DNA of 64,000 nucleotides from assembly GCF_026262505.1 (NCBI RefSeq), contig NC_067208.1, positions 2,976,001-3,040,000 of the forward strand. The letters run 5' to 3'. Positions 9,892-18,519 of this stretch are shown one piece after another (within the stretch, counting starts at the first letter, position 1; each line of letters begins with the position of its first letter). The stretch is from Trichomonas vaginalis G3. Its lineage: Eukaryota; Parabasalia; Trichomonadida; Trichomonadidae. The translations under genes and the position numbers were made by a program. Below the pieces are notes generated by a model. It was not told the DNA's origin and searched no databases. It worked only from the letters and a program-made list of their open reading frames with translations.

Positions 9892-9908
9892 TTTTTACCC
9901 TATAAGAA
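9892..9908. promoter_or_regulatory. 17-bp divergent intergenic promoter region
   Basis: TTTTTTACCCTATAAGA separates the start codons of the integrase (-) and the 9909-10310 gene (+). It is too short for two separate promoters; a shared bidirectional start region is the simplest reading. Confidence 0.45.
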
Positions 9909-10310
9909 ATGGGTTTATTTGGCGCATTAGCAGGAGTTGCATCCAGATTTTTACCCGCAGTGGGAACAATAGCCAGAGGTGTATTTGGAGTTGGAAGGAA
10001 GATTTTGAGTACATTAGGTATACTTAAAGAGAAAGCACAACCTATTATACAAACTGTACAGAAAGGTTGGGATGTAGCACGAGATGCAACAAATCTTATT
10101 CCAAATCCTGAAACAAGAGGAAAAGTTCAAGGATGGATGGACAATGTAGGAAGACAAGCAGGAAACTATTATAACAAAGCAAATGACTACTATAACCAAG
10201 CAGGACACTATATGGACCAAGGTGAAAGATTCTTTAACAGAGGATATAACCATGCACAACAGTGGGTAAACAATAACCAACCTCAACCGCCTCAAACGTG
10301 GGGAATGTAA
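9909..10310 (+). CDS. Small amphipathic Polinton protein (minor virion protein candidate)
   Basis: 133 residues from ATG 9909. Residues 1-40 are Gly/Ala-rich and amphipathic (MGLFGALAGVASRFLPAVG), like the membrane-active N termini of adenovirus-type minor core proteins. Residues about 75-120 are rich in Asn/Gln/Tyr with spaced aromatic repeats (YYNKANDYYNQAGHYMDQ), and the tail is Pro/Gln-rich. I suggest an internal virion protein that helps membrane penetration, by analogy only. It is the first of a run of + strand genes leading to the polymerase. Confidence 0.55.
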   Translation: MGLFGALAGVASRFLPAVGTIARGVFGVGRKILSTLGILKEKAQPIIQTVQKGWDVARDATNLIPNPETRGKVQGWMDNVGRQAGNYYNKANDYYNQAGHYMDQGERFFNRGYNHAQQWVNNNQPQPPQTWGM

Positions 10311-10329
10311 AGTTTTTTATTGAGATGAA

Positions 10330-10494
10330 ATGAACAATGCAGCATTGAGACAAATGAGTTCAAGATGGATTTGTCGGCTTCCAGCATTTAAACCGATACC
10401 ATATAGTCAGGCTCAGCATGTGAAACTGAATGATATTATTAAAGGAACCATCCCACCTCCACAACAACAACCAGTTGAAAACAAACCAAACTAA
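10330..10494 (+). CDS. Tiny basic Polinton protein, 54 residues
   Basis: A short ORF starting at ATG 10330 and ending at TAA 10492-10494, sitting exactly between two genes with the same upstream layout (TTTTTTATTGAGATGAA-like spacer before its ATG, TTTTTTACTGAGATGAA before the next). Product begins MNNAALRQMSSRWICRL and ends PPPQQQPVENKPN. It is basic with a Pro/Gln tail. The repeated spacer before this gene and before 10514 supports it being real. No function is recognised. Confidence 0.6.
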   Translation: MNNAALRQMSSRWICRLPAFKPIPYSQAQHVKLNDIIKGTIPPPQQQPVENKPN

Positions 10495-10513
10495 AATTTT
10501 TTACTGAGATGAA

Positions 10514-11098
10514 ATGACCGAAGAAGTTGAAACGGTAGATTTGACACCACAAAAAAAAAGTTCAGAACCATTGTCAAAACCTGTCAAAGAACTTACAGAT
10601 GAAGAGAAAAATTCAATAATAGAAAGTGCCAGGTCTGGAAATACAAACCCTAACTATAAAGTCACTTTTCATAGAAATGGAACGGCTAGTATCTCAAAAA
10701 AGAAACAGACTCTCACAAATAAAATATTGAAGTCTGAAGGAGCTTTCGGGACAACAGATGGAAAAGTTTACTTCACTGACCAACAGTTCATTATAGAACA
10801 TCTCATTGACTTAGAGTCGAAATATTCTAAACTTTACAACAAACACAAAAAGTTGAAAGGAAAACAAAAACAAATGGCATATGATATTTATGAAGATGTT
10901 GACGACACAACTGTTCCTGCAAGTGAAGTAAAGTCAGAGGAACCGAAAAGTGACGAAAAACCGATAGAAGAAGAAAAACCAAAAACTGAAGATAAACCAA
11001 AACCAAAGTTTAGTTTCCAAACTAAACCAAGTCAACCTTCATTAGCTGGTATGGGTTGGCGTCAAAGACTTATGGCAGCAGGCGGTTATGTAAAGTAA
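10514..11098 (+). CDS. Polinton protein with Pro/Lys/Glu-rich tail, unknown
   Basis: 194 residues from ATG 10514. The central part (residues 45-120) has a compact positively charged segment (YKVTFHRNGTASISKKKQTL) and a helical region (IEHLIDLESKYSKLYNKHKKL). Residues 135-175 are a low-complexity Glu/Lys/Pro linker, and the last 20 residues (SLAGMGWRQRLMAAGGYVK) form a conserved-looking amphipathic end. The layout suggests a scaffold or core protein. It is followed after 29 bp by the polymerase, so co-expression is likely. Confidence 0.6.
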   Translation: MTEEVETVDLTPQKKSSEPLSKPVKELTDEEKNSIIESARSGNTNPNYKVTFHRNGTASISKKKQTLTNKILKSEGAFGTTDGKVYFTDQQFIIEHLIDLESKYSKLYNKHKKLKGKQKQMAYDIYEDVDDTTVPASEVKSEEPKSDEKPIEEEKPKTEDKPKPKFSFQTKPSQPSLAGMGWRQRLMAAGGYVK

Positions 11099-11127
11099 AG
11101 AAAAAAAAATTTTTTATTTTTATAAAA

Positions 11128-13281
11128 ATGCCCCCATATAGAATGGATAGAAAGTCTGCTAGAATAAAAGCAGAGTTACAAAGATATGGTTGGAGAGTTT
11201 CGAAGAATTTTAAATATAGGAAGGGAAGACCCATAAAAGTCTATGACAAATTGTCTGGTCTTCGCTACGAAATGGATTTGGAAACAGCACGTGCCAATTA
11301 TCCAAACAGACTAGAGAGGTTAGAAGAAGAACGTCTTATGGACATGCCTTTCGATGTTAGTGAACCTCAAGTTGAAGGACACGACGGCTTTGCCAGATTC
11401 TACTGGAAACATGACGAACAATTGCATCCTTTGAGAAGGAAAAAAGGAAAAGGTGAAGACGCACATGCTCCCATGGAAAGAACAAGATATGCATATGAAA
11501 AGTATCGTGAAGTTAGAAGTCAAATTACATCTGGTCGAACCTTTACAGTAAACTTTGACGAAGGAAAGAACAAAGAAGGCTTCATGGGAGTACTTGCTGC
11601 AATTCAAGACGGAAATAAGAAAGGACACAATCTCAGATTGACCATAACAGATTTGGATGGTCACATTTACTATGCACATGGCAATGAACAAACAGCCGCA
11701 AAACTTCTTGACGCTTTCAAGACTACAAAGAGAGAACAAATGTTTGACTCCGACTCAGACATTTTGAATGCAATTGAAGGAATTGCAAGTGTCAAGTTCG
11801 AATGGTACCAACCTAACCCTCAAGCAGTCAGACAACATGCTGGATACTTCCCCTTCATAAATAAGTCTGACATTGACTTGACAAGGTATGGAATTTACAA
11901 TTCAATTGAAACAATTGTCAATGAACCTTGTATTCTTACATGTCTCAGGAACTCTGGTCTTGTTACAGATGAGAAGATGAAGTATCTTGAGTCATGTGTG
12001 AAGACAAGGTACATTCTCAGAGGTCAATTGGCAAAAATTGCACCGTTGGCAAATGTCAATATCCGAGTCAACATACCTACAGCTAAAGGTTCTTCACATG
12101 ACGACTATGTTGTTGACAAAGACTTACCATGGTTGAAGATTGTAATTGTCCACAACCACTTCATGTTGAACGAAAGTCTTACAAACCCATTCTTTGGTAA
12201 AAGTAAGTGCAACATTGTCAGAACTGTAAACATTCTTTTCGAGAAAGGTTTGTTGGAACCAATTCCAGATGACAAGCTGACAGAAACTTTTGTACCAAAA
12301 GACGAAACAAACTTTTCATTGTTAGCAAGACCAAAAGTTGTTCCAGACAAAGTTCTAGTACAAAAGAAGTACACAGTTCCACAAGGGGTTGGTATGTTCG
12401 GATACCAACCTGAACCAGAAGAACTTCCAATGAGGTTGCAAGAACTTCAAGATGCTATAAATAAACTTCCATTGAGACATCCAATTGACGTCAAATTGTA
12501 TTGGAGAGCATCTGAGTTAGGTCAGAAGGTTTTATATGAAACAGGTTGCTTCGACGATGTTTATGAGATAACAGGAGAAGTTTCTCAGAAGATAAGAGAC
12601 TCACTTGAATTTCCACAAACTGGACCAATTGGTTGCGACAAGTTCGACTCAGATGAAAAGATATACTATGTCGACCTTAACGCTGCATACATGAGGTTTG
12701 TCCAATATATTCCGACTGGAATTCCAAACGAAGATGGTGAGTTCCCGGGAAGGAACTATACAGTTGGAAAAGTCATACAACAACTGTATGATATTAGGAA
12801 AGCTTCAAACCCCAAACTTGCAATGACACTCAAATTGCTTATGAATTCGACATGGGGATATTCCATTAAGAAACCTCAAGAGATGAAAAGTAAACATTAT
12901 GAGAAGGTCGACAACTTTGTTGAAAGGTTTTCTCCTTTTGTTTTGAAGTACGAATTCACTCAAGGTCAAAGTAGCTTAGTAACCACATTAAAACCTATTG
13001 TCGAACATTGGTCTTACCCTCAGTTCGCAAAAGCAGTCCTTGACGAGTACAACAAATTCTTCTCCGAAGTCAAATCGAAAGTCAAGGTTTACTATGAGAA
13101 CATTGACGCACTCATGACGAACGAAGAAGGATACAACAAACTCATTGAAATGGAAATGGTCGGTGAAAAGATGGGTCAATTCAAATTGGACAAAATTTTC
13201 ACCGAAGTTCATGCCCTCTCCAAGCGTAAGTACTGGGGTGTTAAAGAAGATGGTGAAATAGTTAAACATTGCATGAAATAA
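11128..13281 (+). CDS. Polinton B family-B DNA polymerase (protein-primed type)
   Basis: 717 residues from ATG 11128; this start is preferred because an AT-rich TTTTTATTTTTATAAAA spacer precedes it, although the frame is open back to 11056. Palm motif A is visible at about residue 516 (YYVDLNAAYMR), motif B at about 573 (KLLMNSTWGYSIKK) and the motif C region near 655 (VYYENIDALM). The N-terminal half holds a basic arm and a region around YGIYNSIETIVNEPC whose role I cannot assign; a 3'-5' exonuclease is not obvious. It is shorter than the polymerase at 52672-56013 and only distantly similar. Family role: strand-displacement replication of the linear element. Confidence 0.75.
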   Translation: MPPYRMDRKSARIKAELQRYGWRVSKNFKYRKGRPIKVYDKLSGLRYEMDLETARANYPNRLERLEEERLMDMPFDVSEPQVEGHDGFARFYWKHDEQLHPLRRKKGKGEDAHAPMERTRYAYEKYREVRSQITSGRTFTVNFDEGKNKEGFMGVLAAIQDGNKKGHNLRLTITDLDGHIYYAHGNEQTAAKLLDAFKTTKREQMFDSDSDILNAIEGIASVKFEWYQPNPQAVRQHAGYFPFINKSDIDLTRYGIYNSIETIVNEPCILTCLRNSGLVTDEKMKYLESCVKTRYILRGQLAKIAPLANVNIRVNIPTAKGSSHDDYVVDKDLPWLKIVIVHNHFMLNESLTNPFFGKSKCNIVRTVNILFEKGLLEPIPDDKLTETFVPKDETNFSLLARPKVVPDKVLVQKKYTVPQGVGMFGYQPEPEELPMRLQELQDAINKLPLRHPIDVKLYWRASELGQKVLYETGCFDDVYEITGEVSQKIRDSLEFPQTGPIGCDKFDSDEKIYYVDLNAAYMRFVQYIPTGIPNEDGEFPGRNYTVGKVIQQLYDIRKASNPKLAMTLKLLMNSTWGYSIKKPQEMKSKHYEKVDNFVERFSPFVLKYEFTQGQSSLVTTLKPIVEHWSYPQFAKAVLDEYNKFFSEVKSKVKVYYENIDALMTNEEGYNKLIEMEMVGEKMGQFKLDKIFTEVHALSKRKYWGVKEDGEIVKHCMK

Positions 13282-13314
13282 AAAATTTATTTTTTAAAAA
13301 GTGACATTTTTTTA

Positions 13315-13572
13315 ATGGCGTACATCCCTGAGCGCTTCGTCCAGTTCAACCAAATGTTGGTCTCGGACCCAGGCAAGAGATATTCCAAGCCCGAACTCGA
13401 CCGTCTCTTCAAAGAATGGATTGAAGACTACAGCGGAGACGAGTGGTTGACAATTGAATTTGCTCGGGCTTGGAATTGCTACAGAAGGGTCTTAGACGTG
13501 GACCCAAGACTCACGTACAGAGGTTGGGATGTGGTCTTCACATTCCAAGATTGGTACGAATACCAAAAATAA
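13315..13572 (+). CDS. Small aromatic-rich Polinton protein, unknown
   Basis: 85 residues from ATG 13315. Rich in Trp/Tyr/Phe and acidic residues (RGWDVVFTFQDWYEYQK at the end), with a helical middle (LDRLFKEWIEDYSGDEWLT). The gene has noticeably higher GC than its neighbours. It follows the polymerase on the same strand after an AT-rich spacer. No family is recognised. Confidence 0.55.
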   Translation: MAYIPERFVQFNQMLVSDPGKRYSKPELDRLFKEWIEDYSGDEWLTIEFARAWNCYRRVLDVDPRLTYRGWDVVFTFQDWYEYQK

Positions 13573-13619
13573 AAACTTAAATTTACTTGGGGTTTCCCCC
13601 TAAAATAATTTTTTTACTC

Positions 13620-14312
13620 TTAGAACCACTCGAGGTTCTCCTTACGGTTGTTGAGCTTGTCACCGTCAATGTGTCTGACCTTCGTCTTCTTGTCTGGATT
13701 TGGAACCCATTGAATTGCGACAAGCTTGCCCATGGAGATTGAACCGCGATTCCGAAGGTTAAGGTTCAAGTGTCCCAAGTTGTTGAGGACTGGGGTAAGA
13801 ACCTTGCCTGTCTCCTTGTTGCGGATTTGGTATGGGTAGGGTTGGGAAATTTCGTAACCGTCATCGGCAACAAGGGTTGCCCATGTAGCGGCTTCAGGAA
13901 CTGCTTCGTGTTTCTCTTCTTCCTCTTCTTCCTCTTCTTCCTCGACAATTCCTTCTTCAATTTGGTACTCACGAAGTACGGTGTTGCATGTTCTGTCCTT
14001 TCCGAGTACCTTCCAGATGGCGTCTATCTCTTCGAAGAAACGGTAGATGAGTCTGGCAAGGTCTCGGTTCTCTCTCTCGTAATTGCGCAAGGTTTCCGCG
14101 AAATCGTTCAGGCATTTCTCATTGGAAGCTTGGTTCATGAGGACATCGGCTTTGAGATTGGTCATCTCTGTCATAAGACTACTTTGGAGAGTCTTAATGG
14201 TGTTTGTCAGATGAGCTTTCAATTGGGCAATTTGAATTTGAATTGGGCGCTTGTCTGGCAACCTTGAAAGGACATCTGCCATTGTGTTCGGCTTCGGTGC
14301 TTGTTCGGACAT
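13620..14312 (-). CDS. Coiled-coil protein fused to an HNH-like domain
   Basis: 230 residues from ATG 14312. Residues about 25-120 are helical, coiled-coil-like (LKAHLTNTIKTLQSSLMTEM onward). Residues about 135-150 are an uninterrupted Glu run. The C-terminal 85 residues (ATWATLVADDGYEISQPYPY, then KLVAIQWVPNPDKKT, then VRHIDGDKLNNRKENLEWF) line up in pattern with the NUMOD plus HNH part of the protein at 1289-1822. So an HNH-type fold has been joined to a virion-like coiled-coil region, perhaps as a structural or DNA-binding part. Whether it cuts DNA cannot be told from sequence alone. Confidence 0.65.
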   Translation of the reverse strand: MSEQAPKPNTMADVLSRLPDKRPIQIQIAQLKAHLTNTIKTLQSSLMTEMTNLKADVLMNQASNEKCLNDFAETLRNYERENRDLARLIYRFFEEIDAIWKVLGKDRTCNTVLREYQIEEGIVEEEEEEEEEEKHEAVPEAATWATLVADDGYEISQPYPYQIRNKETGKVLTPVLNNLGHLNLNLRNRGSISMGKLVAIQWVPNPDKKTKVRHIDGDKLNNRKENLEWF

Positions 14313-14344
14313 CGAAAAAATGAAGTGGTTTGAGAATGACGGTT

Positions 14345-14929
14345 TTACTTCAAAAAGCTGGTTATGACAGTTAAGTCATACAACAAGTTTAAAATAATAT
14401 CTTGGTCTTCTTCTGAACGTTTGTTGTCTCTTCCGATAAAAGTTTCGAACATGAGAACCAAAAAACGTTTTTTGAGGAACCGAAAGAGTTCAGGCAAATT
14501 TTCATATTCTGGATATGTTGGGAGCAGTTCAAAACATCTGAGCTGACTTTCTGACAAAATTGGGACAATGTCAGAAAATTCATCTTTGGTCGGACTGCTT
14601 GAAGGTAAGTCCCTTACATGTAAGTAGCTCTGGTAAAGTCTTCTCATTTCTGCTAACTTTTGGAGTATAGCTTTGTAGTTTAGAAGTTTCAATTTTAATT
14701 GTCTTATTCCACTCTTTACTTCTAAACGGTAAGTATCCATGAGGTCAAGAGTAGCTTTGGTAGCTTTAAGTGGAGCTATCTCTTCTTTGACTTGTGCAAT
14801 TTTGGTTGCAATTGTGGTTTGAGCTCCTTCAAGTTCGCCATCTATGTCGTTCTCAACACCTTCAACCATAGCTTGAAACTCTTCATCGGTCCATTGAGTT
14901 TGGTGTGGGACGAATTTAACTTGCTTCAT
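14345..14929 (-). CDS. Coiled-coil Polinton protein, unknown
   Basis: 194 residues from ATG 14929. Residues about 15-110 are a long predicted coiled coil (EGAQTTIATKIAQVKEEIAP and RQLKLKLLNYKAILQKLAEM). The second half has a compact helical domain with aromatic positions (FELLPTYPEYENLPELFRFL). It is the second of a run of four minus-strand genes (13620-15628) that are likely read together. No enzyme motif is seen; an assembly or scaffold role is only a guess. Confidence 0.55.
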   Translation of the reverse strand: MKQVKFVPHQTQWTDEEFQAMVEGVENDIDGELEGAQTTIATKIAQVKEEIAPLKATKATLDLMDTYRLEVKSGIRQLKLKLLNYKAILQKLAEMRRLYQSYLHVRDLPSSSPTKDEFSDIVPILSESQLRCFELLPTYPEYENLPELFRFLKKRFLVLMFETFIGRDNKRSEEDQDIILNLLYDLTVITSFLK

Positions 14930-14951
14930 TCAAAAAATGAAAAAAATGTTT

Positions 14952-15236
14952 TTACTCTAAACGTGCCATGTATATGGCTATAAGAAACTTACCAGAAGGC
15001 TTCTTCTTCACATGAGTCTTTGGCAACTTGAGAGTTCTTGTTGGAGTTGGGTCTGGAATTTCAATTCTCTCTCGAGCGCAACAACAGATGTCAGAATAAC
15101 ATTCCCCACTGTCTTTCTTGCCACCATAAACTGTGTATTGACCGAACTTGCATTTGCAGGAAGACCGGTCAATACAAGGTTCACAGTTGAAATAGTTGTA
15201 CTCATACCTGGTGAGTACGAGTGTGAGTAAAAACAT
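14952..15236 (-). CDS. Small cysteine-rich secreted/membrane-type protein
   Basis: 94 residues from ATG 15236. A short hydrophobic start (MFLLTLVLTRYEYNYF) is followed by a dense Cys cluster between residues about 18 and 52 (CEPCIDRSSCKCKFG, then CYSDICCCARE), then a basic Thr/Lys/Pro tail (TRTLKLPKTHVKKKPSG). Ten or so cysteines in 35 residues suggest metal binding or disulfides. No family is recognised. Confidence 0.5.
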   Translation of the reverse strand: MFLLTLVLTRYEYNYFNCEPCIDRSSCKCKFGQYTVYGGKKDSGECYSDICCCARERIEIPDPTPTRTLKLPKTHVKKKPSGKFLIAIYMARLE

Positions 15237-15262
15237 AAAAAAAGTGAGTTAAAATGAGATGT

Positions 15263-15628
15263 TTACTGAACTGGCTGAATGTCGCCTTCACAGGTTATGT
15301 AGAACGGCTGACCAGAGAAGTGAAGGAGACCCTTGAGAATTTGGTTCATTCTTGGGAAAGGGTTCTCTCTGTTTGGAAGTAGTATCCAAGGACGCTTGGC
15401 AAAGAACTTTATAATGGCTTCCTTCTTTGCTTGCTTTATGTCGTCAAAGGCTGTCCCGTCTGGTATTTGAATTGGAATTCCAGTCGAAGTCTCGAGATTC
15501 AAGGCAGCCCTTCCCGTTATCCAACCGTTAACAAGCTTGCCTTTTACATTCTGCCTGAGGAAGTCTTTAACAAGCTCGTTAATTTCAATTAGGTAAATTG
15601 CCTCGTCGGTAGGTTCGACCTCGACCAT
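15263..15628 (-). CDS. Polinton protein, 121 residues, unknown
   Basis: ATG at 15628. An acidic, helical N terminus (EINELVKDFLRQNVKGKLVNG) is followed by a mixed alpha/beta region (AKRPWILLPNRENPFPRMNQ). Its 5' end abuts the 21-bp repeat array at 15629-15845, which separates it from the divergent gene at 15876, so those repeats are probably in its promoter region. No function is recognised. Confidence 0.55.
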   Translation of the reverse strand: MVEVEPTDEAIYLIEINELVKDFLRQNVKGKLVNGWITGRAALNLETSTGIPIQIPDGTAFDDIKQAKKEAIIKFFAKRPWILLPNRENPFPRMNQILKGLLHFSGQPFYITCEGDIQPVQ

Positions 15629-15845
15629 TGCTACTGTCAGTAAAAGTACTGCTACTGTCAGAAAAAGTACTGCTACTGTCAGAAAAGTACTGCTACTGTC
15701 AGTAAAAGTACTGCTACTGTCAGTAAAAAGGAAAATTTGAGAGGGTTTTCGACGATAAAGTACTGCTACTGTCAGTAAAAGTACTGCTACTGTCAGAAAA
15801 AGTACTGCTACTGTCAGTAAAAGTACTGCTAGTAGCAGAGATTTT
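15629..15845. repeat. 21-bp iteron-like tandem repeat between divergent genes
   Basis: About nine copies of a 21-bp unit, TGCTACTGTCAGTAAAAGTA plus one base, in two blocks of five and four, separated by about 40 bp containing AGGAAAATTTGAGAGGG. Copies differ by one or two bases. The array fills the gap between a minus gene ending its 5' side at 15628 and a plus gene starting at 15876. It looks like a binding-site array (control region or internal origin) rather than a coding repeat. Confidence 0.85.
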
Positions 15846-15875
15846 TATCGTTGTGGTCCGACAGGACACAAACGG

Positions 15876-16454
15876 ATGACTGACGTTCCACCAACCGAGT
15901 CCATTCCCAAACCAGAGGAACCTAAAGAACCACAACAGTCTCCTCAGCAACCTCAGTTCCAGCAAGTACCTCCGAATTACTACCAATTTCCACCTCAAGG
16001 TTACTACCCACCACAAGGCTTCCCGAACTACCCTCCTCAACCTATGCCTTACTTCCCCAACCCATGGATGTTCCAGCAAGCTCCACCCCGGCAATTCCAA
16101 TTCCAATCTCAATCGAAGAGAGACCAAGACTTCGAAGAAGGTCTGAACCGCTTACGCAAAGAGTATGCTACAGCTCCAATGGAAGACGACAGGCTTTCAG
16201 TCTCTTCCCTCAAATCGACCGATTCGACTCGTACCACAGATTCGGTTCGTGACCGTGAAGACTACCTCAAGCAGTCTGAGAGACTCTTCATCCTACAACC
16301 ATTTACAGTTGGAGCTCTCAAGAACATGCGCAATTACGAAGGTCAGACACCAGCTGGAGACCGCAAAACAGACGTACTTGCAAGAGCCGTCCAGCTCGTC
16401 AAAACAAAGACGGAGATAGTCGACTTCATACTTGCAGCTTGCCCTTACAAGTAA
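15876..16454 (+). CDS. Pro/Gln-rich Polinton protein, unknown
   Basis: 192 residues from ATG 15876. Residues 1-80 are Pro/Gln/Tyr-rich (QGYYPPQGFPNYPPQPMPYF), like flexible linkers. Residues about 95-125 are charged and Ser/Thr-rich (SSLKSTDSTRTTDSVRDRED). The last 65 residues are helical and look folded (AVQLVKTKTEIVDFILAACP). It is preceded by the 21-bp repeat array. A virion or assembly role is possible; no family is recognised. Confidence 0.6.
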   Translation: MTDVPPTESIPKPEEPKEPQQSPQQPQFQQVPPNYYQFPPQGYYPPQGFPNYPPQPMPYFPNPWMFQQAPPRQFQFQSQSKRDQDFEEGLNRLRKEYATAPMEDDRLSVSSLKSTDSTRTTDSVRDREDYLKQSERLFILQPFTVGALKNMRNYEGQTPAGDRKTDVLARAVQLVKTKTEIVDFILAACPYK

Positions 16455-16482
16455 AAAAATAAACAATTACGAATTAAACTTT

Positions 16483-16683
16483 TTACTCTTTCTTTTCTGA
16501 GTTGTTTAGAGCTGGTTTCTCTTGTAGAAATCTTTCATACTCTTCCATGGTCATGTAATTGCGAATTTGGTACGCAATTCCAGGTTCGTTGTTTTTGAAC
16601 CTGATGTATGTAACGCTTCCATCCTCCTCAGGGAAGTAAGCTGCTAACATCTGACCAAGTTTTCTCGGTGACTCGGAGCTCAT
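16483..16683 (-). CDS. Small Polinton protein, 66 residues, unknown
   Basis: ATG at 16683. A basic start (MSSESPRKLGQMLAAYF) is followed by a beta-like middle (GSVTYIRFKNN) and an acidic helical tail (MTMEEYERFLQEKPAL). Flanking AT-rich spacers are like those of neighbouring genes, which supports it being a gene. Confidence 0.5.
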   Translation of the reverse strand: MSSESPRKLGQMLAAYFPEEDGSVTYIRFKNNEPGIAYQIRNYMTMEEYERFLQEKPALNNSEKKE

Positions 16684-16718
16684 AAAAATGTCACTTTTTA
16701 AACGTTAAGTTTTTAGTC

Positions 16719-16907
16719 TTAATTTACCCTTTGTTTGTCAAGGTAGTATTGGAGTGCAATTTCTCCAAATTCTCTGTGTCGGAGTTCTTCAGCATTTTCC
16801 AAGGTGTACCTGGAGAACTCAAAGAAGTTGTCAAGAACATACTGCCATGCTGCTCTTCTGAGTTCGTCGGTATTTTGGAAGTGTTGCACCTTCGAGTCTT
16901 CGGACAT
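16719..16907 (-). CDS. Small helical Polinton protein, 62 residues, unknown
   Basis: ATG at 16907. All-helical in appearance (TDELRRAAWQYVLDNFFEF, then ENAEELRHREFGEIALQYYL). It is 35 bp from the 16483-16683 gene on the same strand and divergent from 16951 with a 43-bp gap. No family is recognised. Confidence 0.5.
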   Translation of the reverse strand: MSEDSKVQHFQNTDELRRAAWQYVLDNFFEFSRYTLENAEELRHREFGEIALQYYLDKQRVN

Positions 16908-16950
16908 GAAAAAAATACACTTTTTCTATTAAACCGTTTTGGCATTTCTC

Positions 16951-17127
16951 ATGAGTGAGTATAGTTCTGCCGAACCATTGGAAGAGAAGAAGTACCCTTG
17001 CTGGCAAAAGACAAAAATAGTTGCCTTAGTTGTCATTGCAATTGTACTCGTAATTGAATTCATTGTACTTCTCTTCATACTAAAACTCAAGGACGGCATA
17101 TGCTTTAAGAAGCTACCATCTTACTAA
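16951..17127 (+). CDS. Small single-pass membrane protein
   Basis: 58 residues from ATG 16951 (the frame is open upstream but only this ATG is credible). A short acidic N terminus with KKYPCWQK is followed by one strong transmembrane helix (KIVALVVIAIVLVIEFIVLL) and a short basic Cys-containing tail (KDGICFKKLPSY). It is likely inserted in a host membrane; the role in the element is unknown. Confidence 0.55.
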   Translation: MSEYSSAEPLEEKKYPCWQKTKIVALVVIAIVLVIEFIVLLFILKLKDGICFKKLPSY

Positions 17128-17146
17128 GACTAAACACTTACATTTT

Positions 17147-18020
17147 TCAAGCTTGACTTTTTACAATTTGAACTTTGTTTGCGTAGATATGAATTCTGAA
17201 AGAAGTATGAGGGTCTTGTATGACTTTGTACTTCTCCCATAGTTCATGTCTGTCAAACTTACCTGCCATGGACTCTTTCATAAGTTCCATGAAATCGTCT
17301 TCGGACAATCCGGGGAAAAGTATTATGTCAGTAAGTATTCTTTTAACATCCTTACTTAAACTCTTTGCTGTCTGTACACAAATGACAACTGAAATGTTAA
17401 AGTGTCTGAGCTTCTTAAGAATTCGACACATATCTTGTTCTCTGTTCTTTAACAAAGGATGAGAGGCGAAATCATCTAAGATAAGAAGACATCTATGAGG
17501 GTAAGTCTTCCAATCGTAAGATTGCAATTTCTTCGAAATGTATTCTATCTCTTTCTGTTTGTTTCTGAAGTGTGTTTCTAATATTCTCTGCATTTCCTCA
17601 TTAGGTCTTTAAACTTAGAATTTATATACTCATTTATAGCATTATACTTCAAAACTCTTCTTTGGTACTTCTTTATCCAATCTAACAACTCAGTATCCTT
17701 TATACATACTAACTTAGACTTCTTTATAATATCTTTGAACGAATTGACGGTTTGGTCAAATTGACCAGAAGTCGAACAAATAACAACTAACTCATAGAAT
17801 GGGTTCTTCTCATCTAGTTCTTGTTGTTGTGCAGCCATTTTAAGATAAGTGAAAGTCTTACCCGACCCAGGTGGTGCAATTAGACCTGTTATACCATTCT
17901 GAGCAAATAAGAACTTGCCATGTATAGGCTTTATCTGAGCATTTTCTAACTTCCTCTTGTTCTTGTTTAAAACATTCTCAAATTTTTGTCAATGTCAGCA
18001 AACTTTTTTTCTAACATATT
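17147..18020 (-). pseudogene. Packaging ATPase region (FtsK/HerA, A32-like) of Polinton B, broken
   Basis: The region codes the parts of a viral genome-packaging ATPase. A P-loop GLIAPPGSGKT is visible on the minus strand at about 17850-17900, a Walker B CLLILDDF at about 17470-17500, and a sensor-like SVVICVQTAK at about 17380. The order and size (about 280 residues) fit Polinton/A32-like HerA-FtsK ATPases that pump DNA into capsids. It looks broken, with about two breaks. It lies between the small membrane protein gene and the charged-protein gene at 18054. Confidence 0.7.
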
Positions 18021-18053
18021 TTTAGAAAAATTAAAATTTTTATCTTTTAGAAA

Positions 18054-18503
18054 ATGTCTAGCGATTTCGCTATCTATATTCGAGACAAACTTTTTGACAG
18101 CAAAACATCTGTCGACCATAAAATCTTACATAGTGTAAACAAGAAAGGTGAATTTGTTCTAAAGTTCTGTTTCTGGGAATATGACAAGAACCATAAAACA
18201 TTACAAAGAGCAGTCTTAAAATTTGTCAATGACAGACTTGTTGACAGAGATGACGCCGATTGGAAAGATGAAGTCCAACAAAAGTTCTTAGAATGCAAAG
18301 AAGACACATGCGCTGTTCTTGAAGATGAAATAGAAAACAGAATAGATGAGCTATTAAAGGACAAAGAACTTTTACAGATATATGGTTCTGAGAAATTTGA
18401 CATATCTCCACCAGAAAAGAAGAAGAAAGAAAAGAAAGAGAAAAAAGTAGAAGAGAAGAAAGAACCTGAACCAGTTCCAGAGAAAAAGAAATTTGACATG
18501 TAA
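18054..18503 (+). CDS. Charged Polinton protein with Lys/Glu tail, unknown
   Basis: 149 residues from ATG 18054. Residues 1-110 are a compact alpha/beta domain (FVLKFCFWEYDKNHKTLQRA). The last 35 residues are a Lys/Glu/Pro low-complexity tail (PPEKKKKEKKEKKVEEKK). It is divergent from the packaging ATPase region. The basic tail might bind nucleic acid. No family is recognised. Confidence 0.6.
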   Translation: MSSDFAIYIRDKLFDSKTSVDHKILHSVNKKGEFVLKFCFWEYDKNHKTLQRAVLKFVNDRLVDRDDADWKDEVQQKFLECKEDTCAVLEDEIENRIDELLKDKELLQIYGSEKFDISPPEKKKKEKKEKKVEEKKEPEPVPEKKKFDM

Positions 18504-18519
18504 AAATAAAATTTTATTT

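Noticed and set aside
15720-16127. 135-codon minus-strand Leu/Trp/Arg-rich frame
   Set aside because: Antisense of the Pro/Gln-rich gene and of the 21-bp repeats; composition is that of a shadow frame.
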